The notes beneath the pieces are model-generated. The model saw only the letters and a program-made list of their open reading frames with translations. It did no database searches and had not been told where the DNA came from. A stretch of DNA of 18,583 bases from an uncultured Sutterella sp. Lineage in GTDB: Bacteria > Pseudomonadota > Gammaproteobacteria > Burkholderiales > Burkholderiaceae_F. Both the position numbers and the translations under genes were made by a program. The stretch covers positions 1-18,583 of the forward strand of contig CAAFNI010000350.1 of assembly GCA_900764215.1 (NCBI GenBank), in the 5' to 3' direction. This document shows positions 1-5,972 of the stretch, one piece after another (within the stretch, counting starts at the first letter, position 1; the number at the start of each line of letters is the position of its first letter).

Positions 1-16
1 CCCTCTACTACTAACT

Positions 17-120
17 CGGAAACCGCCGGATGCCGAACGGCATGTCCGAACGCTCAGTACTGATTGAGCACTGCGGTGTGGGAGGGAGTGCCCGCAAGGA
101 CACTCTCTACCCGATTTCCG
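17..120 (-). other. Candidate structured RNA, four-way-junction fold
   Basis: This stretch can fold as a cloverleaf. A closing stem pairs 17-25 with 112-120. Inside it sit three hairpins: 27-48 (CGGA/TCCG and TGCC/GGCA with a two-base bulge), 52-69 (GCTCA/TGAGC) and 86-105 (eight pairs, four-base loop). Two positions, 23/114 and 91/100, are C-A mismatches if the plus strand is transcribed but G-U pairs on the minus strand, so the minus strand is favoured. I could not assign a known RNA family: I saw no T-loop GTTCGA, no tmRNA, 6S, SRP or RNase P signature. It could be the folded end of a mobile element or chance. Confidence 0.3.
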
Positions 121-154
121 TAGCTTTAGAAACTCCGTAGCCTTCAAGGCATTC

Positions 155-182
155 GCCCGCCGATCATTCGTATTCGGCAGGC
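155..182 (-). other. Hairpin just downstream of the solute-binding protein gene
   Basis: Bases 155-163 pair with 174-182 around a ten-base loop, starting 28 bases after the stop codon of the minus-strand gene. The single irregular pair (158/179) is G-U on the minus strand and C-A on the plus strand, which fits a minus-strand transcript. No T-run follows, so this is not a textbook terminator; it may protect a 3' end or be part of the structure further downstream. Confidence 0.3.
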
Positions 183-210
183 AAATGTCATTCAGCCGGC
201 GTTCGGTGCA

Positions 211-960
211 TCACTTGTTGCCGCCGAACCATTTGTTGTAGATCTTTTCGTAGGTGCCGTCCGCACGAATTTCGTCGAGCGCCTTGTCAAGACGGTTGCG
301 CAGCTTTTCATCGCCCTTCCGGATGGCAAAGCCGTAGTTTTCCGCGCGAAGAACCCCCGGCACTTCGCGCAGATTCAGGTTGGCCGATGCTTTCTGCGTC
401 AGGAAGTATTCGTTGACGGGCTTGTCGTTCACGATGGCTTCGCAGCCCTTGTTGTTGAGTTCGAGAAAGGCTTCGCCCGCGGAGTTGAAGGTGCGGATCG
501 TGGCCCCCTTGATCTTGGACATGAAGACGGAACCCGAGGAACCGATTTCGGCGCAGAGGACCTTGTTCTCAAGATCCTTCACGCCCTTGATGGACGGATC
601 ATCCTTGCGGGCCATGATGGAAAGGCCGGACTCATAGTAGGGTTTCGTGAAGTCCACCTTGGCGGAACGCTCGGGCGTGATTGTGAGCGCGGACACCGCA
701 ACGTCAATGGATCCGGACATCAGGGCGGGAATGAGGCCGTCGAGCCCCATGGAAAGAATTTGTGGTTCGAATCCGGCGCGCTTGGCAACTTCGTCGATCA
801 GGTCGATGTCAAAGCCGACATACTTGCCTGAGTTGGAATCGAGGAATTCAAAAGGCGGATAGACGGTTTCGCTTCCGATGCGAAGGGTTTCCGCTCCGGC
901 CTGGGTGCCGGTGAACAAAAGGGCGAGCGCAGCCGCCGCGACGAGCTTCTTGATGGACAT
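211..960 (-). CDS. ABC transporter substrate-binding protein, family 3 (amino acid type)
   Basis: This is a 249-residue periplasmic binding protein of the HisJ/GlnH/ArtJ type (SBP_bac_3), which captures a polar or basic amino acid and delivers it to an ABC permease. Residues 1-23 form a Sec signal peptide (two lysines, then an Ala/Leu core, ending GTQAGA). The mature part opens with LRIGSETVYPPFEF and continues with GFDIDLIDEVAKRAG, DGLIPALMSGSIDVAVSALTIT and PERSAKVDFTKPYYESG, all hallmarks of the family. The C-terminus has the usual DGTYEKIYNKWFG. A Shine-Dalgarno AAAGGAA lies eight bases before the ATG. No permease or ATPase gene is adjacent within the window, and the 210 bases downstream contain no convincing gene, so it looks like an orphan component. 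The ligand cannot be named from sequence alone. Confidence 0.93.
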   Translation of the reverse strand: MSIKKLVAAAALALLFTGTQAGAETLRIGSETVYPPFEFLDSNSGKYVGFDIDLIDEVAKRAGFEPQILSMGLDGLIPALMSGSIDVAVSALTITPERSAKVDFTKPYYESGLSIMARKDDPSIKGVKDLENKVLCAEIGSSGSVFMSKIKGATIRTFNSAGEAFLELNNKGCEAIVNDKPVNEYFLTQKASANLNLREVPGVLRAENYGFAIRKGDEKLRNRLDKALDEIRADGTYEKIYNKWFGGNK

Positions 961-1255
961 ACCGAAGGTTCCTTTTCCTATGTTGTACTGGATTGTTCCG
1001 GTGATTCTGATTTGTCGCGTCCGGCTCCCGCCGGGCGTTCCAAGCGGCCTTATCGCCCTTGGACATCCGAAGTGTATCCGTGCGGGCAGACTTTGTGAAC
1101 GGACTAAGCCATCAGACCTAGGTTATTGCGCCTAGCCTGCCCGCCGTCGATCAAAACCTCTGCAGAAGAGCCCTATTTCATATCACCTCCTCATGCTTGT
1201 CGATCCGCGCCCGGCTGGCGTAAGATTGTCGTCACCCAATATCCGCCGATTCGTC
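961..1255. promoter_or_regulatory. Divergent intergenic region, solute-binding protein / carbonic anhydrase
   Basis: These 295 bases separate two divergent genes and should hold both promoters. I see a short inverted repeat, CTAGG/CCTAG, at 1118-1122 and 1131-1135. On the minus strand, AGGAGGTGAT sits directly before ATG AAA TAG (1181-1173), a perfect ribosome-binding site in front of a two-codon frame. No strong sigma-70 promoter for the minus-strand gene was found by eye. Confidence 0.4.
1197..1226 (+). promoter_or_regulatory. Possible sigma-70 promoter of the carbonic anhydrase gene
   Basis: TTGTCG at 1197-1202 and TAAGAT at 1221-1226 are separated by 18 bases, each matching four of six consensus positions. 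A transcript would start near 1234, giving a leader of about 20 bases. The match is weak and could be chance. Confidence 0.25.
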
Positions 1256-1897
1256 ATGCAGAACTTTCACGACCTCATTCAAGGCTTTCACAACTTCAAG
1301 GAAGACTACTTTCTTCGCGAGCGCGAATTCTTCAGCAGTCTCGTGCACGGCCAGAGTCCCAAGACGCTTGTGGTCGCCTGCTGCGACTCGCGGGTGGACC
1401 CGGCCATCCTGCTGGGCTGCCGTCCGGGCGACCTCTTCGTCGCCCGCAGCATTGCGGCGATCGTTCCGGACGTCGAGAAGGCGGGCGAGCACGACGCGGT
1501 CGTCTCAGCGGTCGAATATGCGGTCAAGCACCTCGACGTGCGCAACATCATCGTCATGGGGCACTCCAACTGCGGCGGAATCCACGGCCTTCTGCATCCC
1601 GAAGCCGTCTCAAACGAACCCTACATCTCACGCTGGCTCTGTCTTGCGCACCCCGTGCTCGAAGAGCTCGAGCATGAAGATCCCGATGAGCCGGCGGCTG
1701 TTCGCGCGCGCCGCTGCGAGGAAGGCACCGTGCTTCAATCGATCGACAGCCTGCTCTCCTACGACTGGGTCAAGTCACGCGTCGATGCGGGCACGCTCGC
1801 GCTTCACGCGCTCTACTACGACCTGGCAAGCGGCACCATGTTTGTCTGGAACGCCGAAGCTGAAGATTTCGAAGCGGCGAAACTCTCAGAGCTGTAA
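1256..1897 (+). CDS. Beta-class carbonic anhydrase
   Basis: This is a zinc enzyme that interconverts CO2 and bicarbonate in the cytoplasm, supplying bicarbonate to carboxylases. It has 213 residues when started at ATG 1256, close to E. coli Can and CynT (about 220). The zinc ligands of the beta class are visible: CCDSR (Cys42, Asp44, with Arg46 of the catalytic dyad) and HSNCGG (His103, Cys106). GCRPGDLFVARSIAAIV and the C-terminal LHALYYDLASGTMFVW also fit the family. I chose ATG 1256 rather than the in-frame ATG at 1193 because MQNFHDLIQGFHNFKEDYF is a typical N-terminus and the extra 21 residues look non-coding, although neither start has a good Shine-Dalgarno. It is divergent from the binding-protein gene and convergent with the DUF362 gene. 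I cannot decide between can and cynT. Confidence 0.95.
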   Translation: MQNFHDLIQGFHNFKEDYFLREREFFSSLVHGQSPKTLVVACCDSRVDPAILLGCRPGDLFVARSIAAIVPDVEKAGEHDAVVSAVEYAVKHLDVRNIIVMGHSNCGGIHGLLHPEAVSNEPYISRWLCLAHPVLEELEHEDPDEPAAVRARRCEEGTVLQSIDSLLSYDWVKSRVDAGTLALHALYYDLASGTMFVWNAEAEDFEAAKLSEL

Positions 1898-1943
1898 TTG
1901 ACAGTCGGCAGGATTGACGCCTTGCGTATTGAAGCCTCAGTCC

Positions 1944-2894
1944 TCAGACCGTCACCAGCCGGTATCGTCTGTTCCCGCATCCGATTCGCTCAAGATTCTC
2001 AAAAACAATGAACCCGCGGTCAAGTCTCACATCTTCGGGCATTGCATCGCAGGCATCCGCTTCCAGCCCATAGGCCATGGTCACGGCCGCCTGATCAACC
2101 GCCGTCATGTCGGTTGACGCAAGAATTCCAAGGTCGCCTCTGCGCACCGAAGCCCCTTCAAGCGGCTGAGGATTCATGTCCGTCATCACATTGAGATAGA
2201 GCAATCGGCCAGACATCGCTTCGTGAATGCCTTTGGCCGCATCCGCAAGCCTCGCGTAAAAACCCGCATCCCGCCCGAACCCGGGACCGTGCACAGCGCT
2301 CTTTCCGTACGCCCCCGCGAGCCCGACGCCCACATTCTTGACGGCGCCGGAAAATCCGGCAAAACTCGGAATCTTGAAGTTTGCCGCGACCACCACAAGA
2401 CCGTATTCATCGAGAAGCGCCGCAGGCGTCGAAATGCTCTTCAACTCCTGAGCGCCAGCAACAGGAACGTCACGGTATCGCTTGTCTCGATCCAGAATGT
2501 CGATTGCCTCAGAGGGCACGCCTTGATTGATGATGGCCTGCCGATTTCCAGCCGTATGCCCGCGCCGGCTCGATGCGTATTCGCTCGCGTAATTGCACTC
2601 GACGTAACGGCTTGCGGGAATATGCCTGCGAAGCGCCTCCCACATGTGCCGATTCTTCGAGACTTCATCTCCATGAAGCTTGATGCCGCAGAGTCTGTCG
2701 AAACACGTGATGCCGCGATCTCTGCACAATTGGTCGAACAGCGCAATCATCGCTTCGGGCGTTGAATGCGGCGCATGATACACGACAGGCACGTCCGCGT
2801 CAGCCGCCTCCGCGGGCGACATTCCCAACCGCACCATGAGAGCCGCAGCTGCGCCGCCCGCCGCAAACCGTCTTCTCGATATTCCGTTCGTCAT
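1944..2894 (-). CDS. Tat-exported DUF362 domain protein
   Basis: This 316-residue protein begins with a twin-arginine signal: SRRRFAAGG, a hydrophobic Ala/Leu stretch, and a likely cut after SPAEA (about residue 30). The remainder matches DUF362: GIKLHGDE near residue 70, LVVVAANFKIPSFAGFSGA followed by VKNVGVG near 165-190, and AVDQAAVTMAY near 265. DUF362 proteins are described as putative Fe-S-centre proteins, often with a ferredoxin domain. Here no CxxCxxC cluster motif is present; the cysteines are scattered (CRDRGITCFDRLCG, VECNYA, DACDA, GCGN). Its ATG overlaps the stop of the upstream cyclophilin-like gene in ATGA, and AAGGAG lies five bases before the ATG, so the two are probably translationally coupled. 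The Tat signal implies a folded, possibly cofactor-loaded protein in the periplasm. Its activity is unknown. Confidence 0.85.
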   Translation of the reverse strand: MTNGISRRRFAAGGAAAALMVRLGMSPAEAADADVPVVYHAPHSTPEAMIALFDQLCRDRGITCFDRLCGIKLHGDEVSKNRHMWEALRRHIPASRYVECNYASEYASSRRGHTAGNRQAIINQGVPSEAIDILDRDKRYRDVPVAGAQELKSISTPAALLDEYGLVVVAANFKIPSFAGFSGAVKNVGVGLAGAYGKSAVHGPGFGRDAGFYARLADAAKGIHEAMSGRLLYLNVMTDMNPQPLEGASVRRGDLGILASTDMTAVDQAAVTMAYGLEADACDAMPEDVRLDRGFIVFENLERIGCGNRRYRLVTV

Positions 2895-3319
2895 GGCATC
2901 TCCTTGCCACGCGCCGTGAAACTCACCGGACGATCGCTTGACTTTGCCAGGGCTTCCAGTCCGTCCGGCGTCAGCCTTCCCAGCGGGACAAGCCCGTCCG
3001 ACTCACGAAAGGCATGCAGAAAGACAGCCAAATTGCCCCAAGGCATGTAATAGGCCAAGTCACCAGCCGCCGGCTTCATGGAAGATGGCGCACGGCCTGT
3101 TTGCAACTTCGGATTCAAATAAGCGATGCGTTCTGTCCTGCCGTAGTCCTCGAACTGCAGGGTCTGAGGCAAGCGCCGGGCGAATGCCTTCGCCGCGTCG
3201 TTCTCAAAAAGCTCGACGGCATAGGCAACGCCGTCAACGTGCATGTCAATTGTTTCAGCCATGAGGGGTTCTCCTGCAAAAAACAAGGCGACCGCTGCGG
3301 GAAGGAAAAGACTTCGCAT
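2891..3319 (-). CDS. Exported cyclophilin-like fold protein (COG2164 type)
   Basis: This 142-residue protein has a Sec signal peptide (MRSLFLPAAVALFFAG...LMA, about 21 residues) followed by one cyclophilin-like domain. Family hallmarks are VELFENDAAKAFARRLPQTL, FEDYGRTERIAYL, PAAGDLAYYMPWGNLAVF and SDGLVPLGRL. Proteins of this family often sit beside flavodoxins and LysR regulators in gut bacteria; prolyl isomerase activity has not been established for them to my knowledge. The start at 3319 is chosen over upstream in-frame ATGs because AAGGAG lies six bases before it and a clean signal peptide follows. It is the first gene of a two-gene operon with the DUF362 gene (four-base overlap). It is divergent from lysR, with 134 bases between them. 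Confidence 0.88.
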   Translation of the reverse strand: MRSLFLPAAVALFFAGEPLMAETIDMHVDGVAYAVELFENDAAKAFARRLPQTLQFEDYGRTERIAYLNPKLQTGRAPSSMKPAAGDLAYYMPWGNLAVFLHAFRESDGLVPLGRLTPDGLEALAKSSDRPVSFTARGKEMP

Positions 3320-3380
3320 GATCCGCTCCTTTGCGTGAATGAATCGTCGCGGAAGGCTGAAAAAAAACATTCCGCTTGCC

Positions 3381-3409
3381 TTGAGTTTATGAGTTGCGGT
3401 GCTTATATT
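3381..3409 (+). promoter_or_regulatory. Predicted promoter of the lysR-type gene
   Basis: TTGAGT (3381-3386) and TATATT (3404-3409) are separated by 17 bases, matching four and five of six consensus positions. Transcription would start near 3416, about 38 bases before the ATG. The ATTCAAATA motif (3407-3415) overlaps the -10 region and start site, as expected for a LysR autorepression site. Confidence 0.5.
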
Positions 3410-3412
3410 CAA
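3384..3412 (-). promoter_or_regulatory. Predicted promoter of the cyclophilin-like/DUF362 operon
   Basis: Reading the minus strand, TTGAAT (3412-3407) and TAAACT (3389-3384) are spaced by 17 bases, four of six matches each. The -35 hexamer lies inside the ATTCAAATA motif, and the whole element overlaps the plus-strand lysR promoter. Binding of one regulator here could therefore affect both directions. Confidence 0.4.
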
Positions 3413-3415
3413 ATA
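3407..3415. promoter_or_regulatory. ATTCAAATA motif, copy 1 (candidate LysR operator)
   Basis: This nine-base motif recurs exactly at 4379-4387, in the other intergenic region beside lysR. Here it overlaps the -10 of the lysR promoter and the -35 of the divergent operon promoter. LysR-family regulators usually bind such shared divergent regions; assigning this motif as the operator is an inference. Confidence 0.4.
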
Positions 3416-3453
3416 CCAAATCTTCATCGCCACTCATACGTCTGAGGCATGCC

Positions 3454-4359
3454 ATGGACATCAAATCTCTTCGATACTTTGTCGAAATCGCCCGTTGCAA
3501 GAGCTTCACCACTGCCGCTCAAAGGCTATTCGTGACGCAGCCCACGCTCTCGCGCCAGATTGCGGATCTTGAGGATGAACTTGGGCAGACGCTCTTCGAT
3601 CGCAGCACGCGGCGCATCGAACTGACGGAAAAGGGAATCTTTCTGCTGCATCGCGCCCAGTCCATTCTTGAGCTCGTCGAATCCACGAAGCGCGAAGCCA
3701 TCTCAACCTCCGAACTTTCGGGAGAACTGACCATTGCAGCCGGCGAAACCCCGGCGCTCAGTCTGGTCGCGGAAGCACTGCAAGACTTTCAGAACAGGCA
3801 CCAGAACGTGACCGTACGCCTCTTGAGCGCAAATGCACAGGACGCGGCCTCGCAACTTCGCATGGGAACGGCAGATTTTGCCGTCTTCAACATGCCGGCG
3901 GATGTTGACGGCTTCAGCTACATCACGCTGCCCCAACAAAACCGATGGGGACTTCTGACGCGGCGTGACGGCCCGTTCGCCGGCAAAACAGACGCAACCT
4001 CCAAAGACTTCGACGAGCTTGCTTTATATACCGCCCGTCAGGAACGAATGCGCGAACCGTTGGCCGGCTGGCTCGGTCGCCCGTTTGACACGGTCCGCGT
4101 CATCGGCACCTACACGCTGCTCTACAACGCGTCTCTTCTCGTGCGCGCAGGCGCTCACGCCCTCTGCATCGACGGCATCGTAAGGCCTGACGACGAAATT
4201 GCATTTTTGCCGCTCTCGCCCGCCCTCAAGACCGACGTGGTTTTGGCCTGGCCGTCTGCAGCCCCGGCTCGAACCCTGACCGACACTTTTCTCAAGACAT
4301 TGCGCAAACGGCTGGATGCAACTCAAAAAGCCGATGAGTTCACGATATCCGATCTATGA
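3454..4359 (+). CDS. LysR-family transcriptional regulator
   Basis: This 301-residue protein has the standard LysR length. It has an N-terminal winged helix-turn-helix (MDIKSLRYFVEIARCKSFTT, then AAQRLFVTQPTLSRQIADLE, residues 1-60, with the family signature FDRSTRRIELTEKG). A periplasmic-binding-protein-like effector domain follows (about 90-295). ATG 3454 is preceded by GAGG six bases upstream; an in-frame ATG at 3394 would start within the predicted promoter and is rejected. It lies between a divergent exported operon and an exported flavodoxin and probably regulates both, since the same 9-mer occurs in both flanking regions. The effector is unknown; quinones, redox-cycling compounds or other electrophiles would fit the neighbours, but this is only a guess. 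Confidence 0.95.
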   Translation: MDIKSLRYFVEIARCKSFTTAAQRLFVTQPTLSRQIADLEDELGQTLFDRSTRRIELTEKGIFLLHRAQSILELVESTKREAISTSELSGELTIAAGETPALSLVAEALQDFQNRHQNVTVRLLSANAQDAASQLRMGTADFAVFNMPADVDGFSYITLPQQNRWGLLTRRDGPFAGKTDATSKDFDELALYTARQERMREPLAGWLGRPFDTVRVIGTYTLLYNASLLVRAGAHALCIDGIVRPDDEIAFLPLSPALKTDVVLAWPSAAPARTLTDTFLKTLRKRLDATQKADEFTISDL

Positions 4360-4378
4360 TTTTTTCGCATACCTTCAC

Positions 4379-4387
4379 ATTCAAATA
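4379..4387. promoter_or_regulatory. ATTCAAATA motif, copy 2 (candidate LysR operator)
   Basis: This is an exact repeat of the motif at 3407-3415. It lies just upstream of the predicted -35 of the flavodoxin promoter, roughly 45-50 bases before the likely start site. That is a position from which LysR proteins commonly activate. Confidence 0.4.
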
Positions 4388-4392
4388 AATTA

Positions 4393-4423
4393 TTGGCATC
4401 AATCGGAGATCTGCGCCTATAGT
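4393..4423 (+). promoter_or_regulatory. Predicted promoter of the flavodoxin gene
   Basis: TTGGCA (4393-4398) and TATAGT (4418-4423) each match five of six consensus positions but are 19 bases apart, longer than the optimal 17. Long spacers are typical of promoters that need an activator, which fits the motif just upstream. The start site would be near 4430, about 60 bases before the ATG. Confidence 0.45.
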
Positions 4424-4488
4424 CTCCGTGACAGACGACAGCCTCAAGCGCCGTCGCCCAAGGAGCAATATCAGCAAGGAGCATCATC

Positions 4489-5040
4489 ATGAACCGTCGC
4501 CAATGTCTTCAACTCGCCGCAGCTGCATTTGCCGCCGGGGCAACGTCTTCAGGGCACGCCGCACAGAAGAGGGCTGTTGTCATCTACTACTCCCGCACGG
4601 GCAACACCAAGGCAATTGCCGACAGGATCGCGGCTCTGACGGGCTCGGACAGCATCCGCCTTGAAGTCAGGACGCCGTACGCAGCCGATTTCAGCGCCAT
4701 GACGAGCGTTGCGCGAGACGAAGTCCGTTCCGATGCGCGTCGTGAACTGTCCACACAAATTCCCGACCTTTCCGGCTACGATACGATCTTTCTCGGCACG
4801 CCGTATTGGTGGGGCGGAGCTTCCGTTCCCGTCAACACCTTCCTCATGGACCATCCGCTTGACGGCAAAACCATCCGCCCGTTCATCACTTCGGGAAGCT
4901 CGTCTCCCGAAGGCGCTCTTGCCGTCATGCGCCGCCGTTGTCCAAAGGCCAGAATCGAGCCGGTCTTTTACTCGGCAGACGATGCCGTCGCAGCTTCACT
5001 CGAGACTCTGCCGGCTTGGCTCCGGGAGGCCGGCTTTTGA
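4489..5040 (+). CDS. Exported flavodoxin (flavodoxin_4-like) with Tat-type signal
   Basis: This is a 183-residue flavodoxin-fold protein, predicted to bind FMN and carry electrons. The FMN phosphate loop is clear (YYSRTGNTKAIADRIA, residues 34-49), followed by YDTIFLGTPYWWGGASVPVN near 100-120 (isoalloxazine-binding loop) and FITSGSSSPEGAL near 130. The first 25 residues are an export signal, MNRRQCLQLAAAAFAAGATS ending in GHA/A. Its twin arginine and the need to load FMN before export point to Tat rather than Sec. Classical flavodoxins are cytoplasmic, so the exported form is noteworthy. AAGGAG lies eight bases before the ATG. The gene sits immediately downstream of lysR in the same direction but with its own predicted promoter. 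The electron donor and acceptor are unknown. Confidence 0.9.
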   Translation: MNRRQCLQLAAAAFAAGATSSGHAAQKRAVVIYYSRTGNTKAIADRIAALTGSDSIRLEVRTPYAADFSAMTSVARDEVRSDARRELSTQIPDLSGYDTIFLGTPYWWGGASVPVNTFLMDHPLDGKTIRPFITSGSSSPEGALAVMRRRCPKARIEPVFYSADDAVAASLETLPAWLREAGF

Positions 5041-5057
5041 CGCAACGTCTTCCTGAG

Positions 5058-5085
5058 TTGCAAAGAAGAGGAATTGCAAATAAGA
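5058..5085 (+). repeat. Direct repeat TTGCAAA(G/T)AAGA, 16-base period
   Basis: TTGCAAAGAAGA (5058-5069) and TTGCAAATAAGA (5074-5085) differ at one position and are spaced 16 bases start to start. The second copy contains the -35 of the promoter predicted at 5074-5102. This could be a tandem activator site. Confidence 0.45.
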
Positions 5086-5102
5086 ACCATTTTCGTTATA
5101 TT
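5074..5102 (+). promoter_or_regulatory. Predicted promoter of the flavin reductase-like gene, Fur-box-like spacer
   Basis: TTGCAA (5074-5079) and TATATT (5097-5102) are spaced by 17 bases, four and five of six matches. The spacer, TAAGAACCATTTTCG at 5081-5095, matches about 10 of 14 positions of the 7-1-7 Fur consensus TGAGAATNATTCTCA, so iron control is possible but weakly supported. Transcription from here would leave a leader of about 200 bases before the ATG at 5314. I found no known riboswitch motif in that leader. It includes a run of seven G (5224-5230). Confidence 0.45.
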
Positions 5103-5313
5103 GCGTCTTATCCGACGCCGGAAGCTCAGCACCTCTGCAGCGACTTTCGCGTTTTATCCTCGCGCGCAGGACGTTGCGCATCTTTGATGCCGGCATGCTC
5201 GGCTCCTGCGTCGGCGCCATCCGTGGGGGGGACTGTAGCGAAATCCGCCCCATGTCTTTGACGTCAGAGCGCAGTATGATTCAGTACGTTCCCTTACAGA
5301 GGAGTTCATTCCA

Positions 5314-5889
5314 ATGATGAAGCCCATTGATCTTGAGCGCGCCTACCGCATCTTCAACATCGGTGCGACAACGCTCGTGAGCGCCGCACATGAAGGCGAC
5401 GAAGACGTGATGGCCGCCGCCTGGGCCACCGCGCTCGACCTCACGCCCTGCAAAGCGACCGTCGTCATCGACAAGAGCCACTACACCCGTCCGCTCATCG
5501 AAAAGAGCGGCTACTTCGCGCTGATGATCCCGACCGCAGCCATTGCGCCCGTCGTGATGAATCTCGGATCGGTCAGCAAGAACGACAATGCCGCCAAGCT
5601 TGAGGAAAGCGGTGCCAAGCTCGTCAAGATGCCCGGATTCGACATGCCTCTCGTTGAAGGCTGCGCCGCCTGGGTGGTCTTCCGGGTCGTGCCCGAGCCC
5701 CATAATCAGGAGGCCTACGACCTCTTCATCGGCGAAGCGGTTGCCGCATGGGCCGATGATCGCGTGTATGCGGACGGACGCTGGCACCTTGAAAACGCAC
5801 CCGATGCGTTGCGCACGCTCCATTATGTGGCCGGCGGCCACTTCTACAAGATCGGGGACGCGCTTGATGTGCCGGGCTACGGCGACTGA
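5314..5889 (+). CDS. Flavin reductase-like, FMN-binding split-barrel protein
   Basis: This 191-residue protein resembles the flavin reductase/flavoredoxin family (Flavin_Reduct), cytoplasmic proteins that bind FMN and reduce flavins or act as flavoredoxins. The early AATTL-type strand (GATTLVSAAHEGDEDVMAAA) leads into WATALDLTPCKATVVIDKSH. Then come the YFALMIPTA strand, LVEGCAAWVVFRV and the C-terminal HYVAGGHFYKIGDAL. No signal peptide is present. GAGGAG lies nine bases before the ATG; a second ATG follows directly, so the start could be three bases later. The gene has its own promoter and a strong terminator behind it, so it may be a single-gene unit. Its position after the exported flavodoxin suggests, but does not prove, a shared flavin-related role. 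Confidence 0.88.
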   Translation: MMKPIDLERAYRIFNIGATTLVSAAHEGDEDVMAAAWATALDLTPCKATVVIDKSHYTRPLIEKSGYFALMIPTAAIAPVVMNLGSVSKNDNAAKLEESGAKLVKMPGFDMPLVEGCAAWVVFRVVPEPHNQEAYDLFIGEAVAAWADDRVYADGRWHLENAPDALRTLHYVAGGHFYKIGDALDVPGYGD

Positions 5890-5922
5890 ACCAAGCCCGC
5901 ATTGACCTCGTCGCATTAGTAA

Positions 5923-5956
5923 AGAGGGGGATCGTCCGCACGGACGATCCCCCTCT
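5923..5956. terminator. Bidirectional hairpin terminator between convergent genes
   Basis: A near-perfect 15-pair stem (AGAGGGGGATCGTCC with its complement, loop GCAC at 5938-5941) lies between the plus-strand flavin reductase-like gene and the minus-strand panF. Only short T-rich stretches follow (CTCCTT on plus, TTTACT on minus), but the stem's stability and position make a shared terminator likely. Confidence 0.8.
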
Positions 5957-5972
5957 CCTTATGCATTCCGCC

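Noticed and set aside
17..120. Group II intron domain V or tRNA-like identity of the cloverleaf
   Set aside because: The 27-48 hairpin has its two-base bulge on the wrong side for domain V when read on the minus strand. The AGC...GUUC framing does not fit, and no T-loop or CCA end exists for a tRNA.
1..210. Open minus-strand frame of about 70 codons directly after the TGA of the binding-protein gene, reading to the window edge
   Set aside because: It lacks an ATG with a ribosome-binding site, its composition is Cys/Arg/Ser-rich and unlike neighbouring proteins, and the region folds as structured RNA. Stop read-through is not supported.
5081..5095. A firm Fur box call
   Set aside because: Only about 10 of 14 consensus positions match and the palindrome is imperfect, so it is kept only as a possibility within the promoter entry.
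5258..5280. TTGACG and TATGAT as a promoter for the flavin reductase-like gene
   Set aside because: The hexamers are only 11 bases apart, too close for sigma-70; the pair at 5074-5102 has correct spacing.
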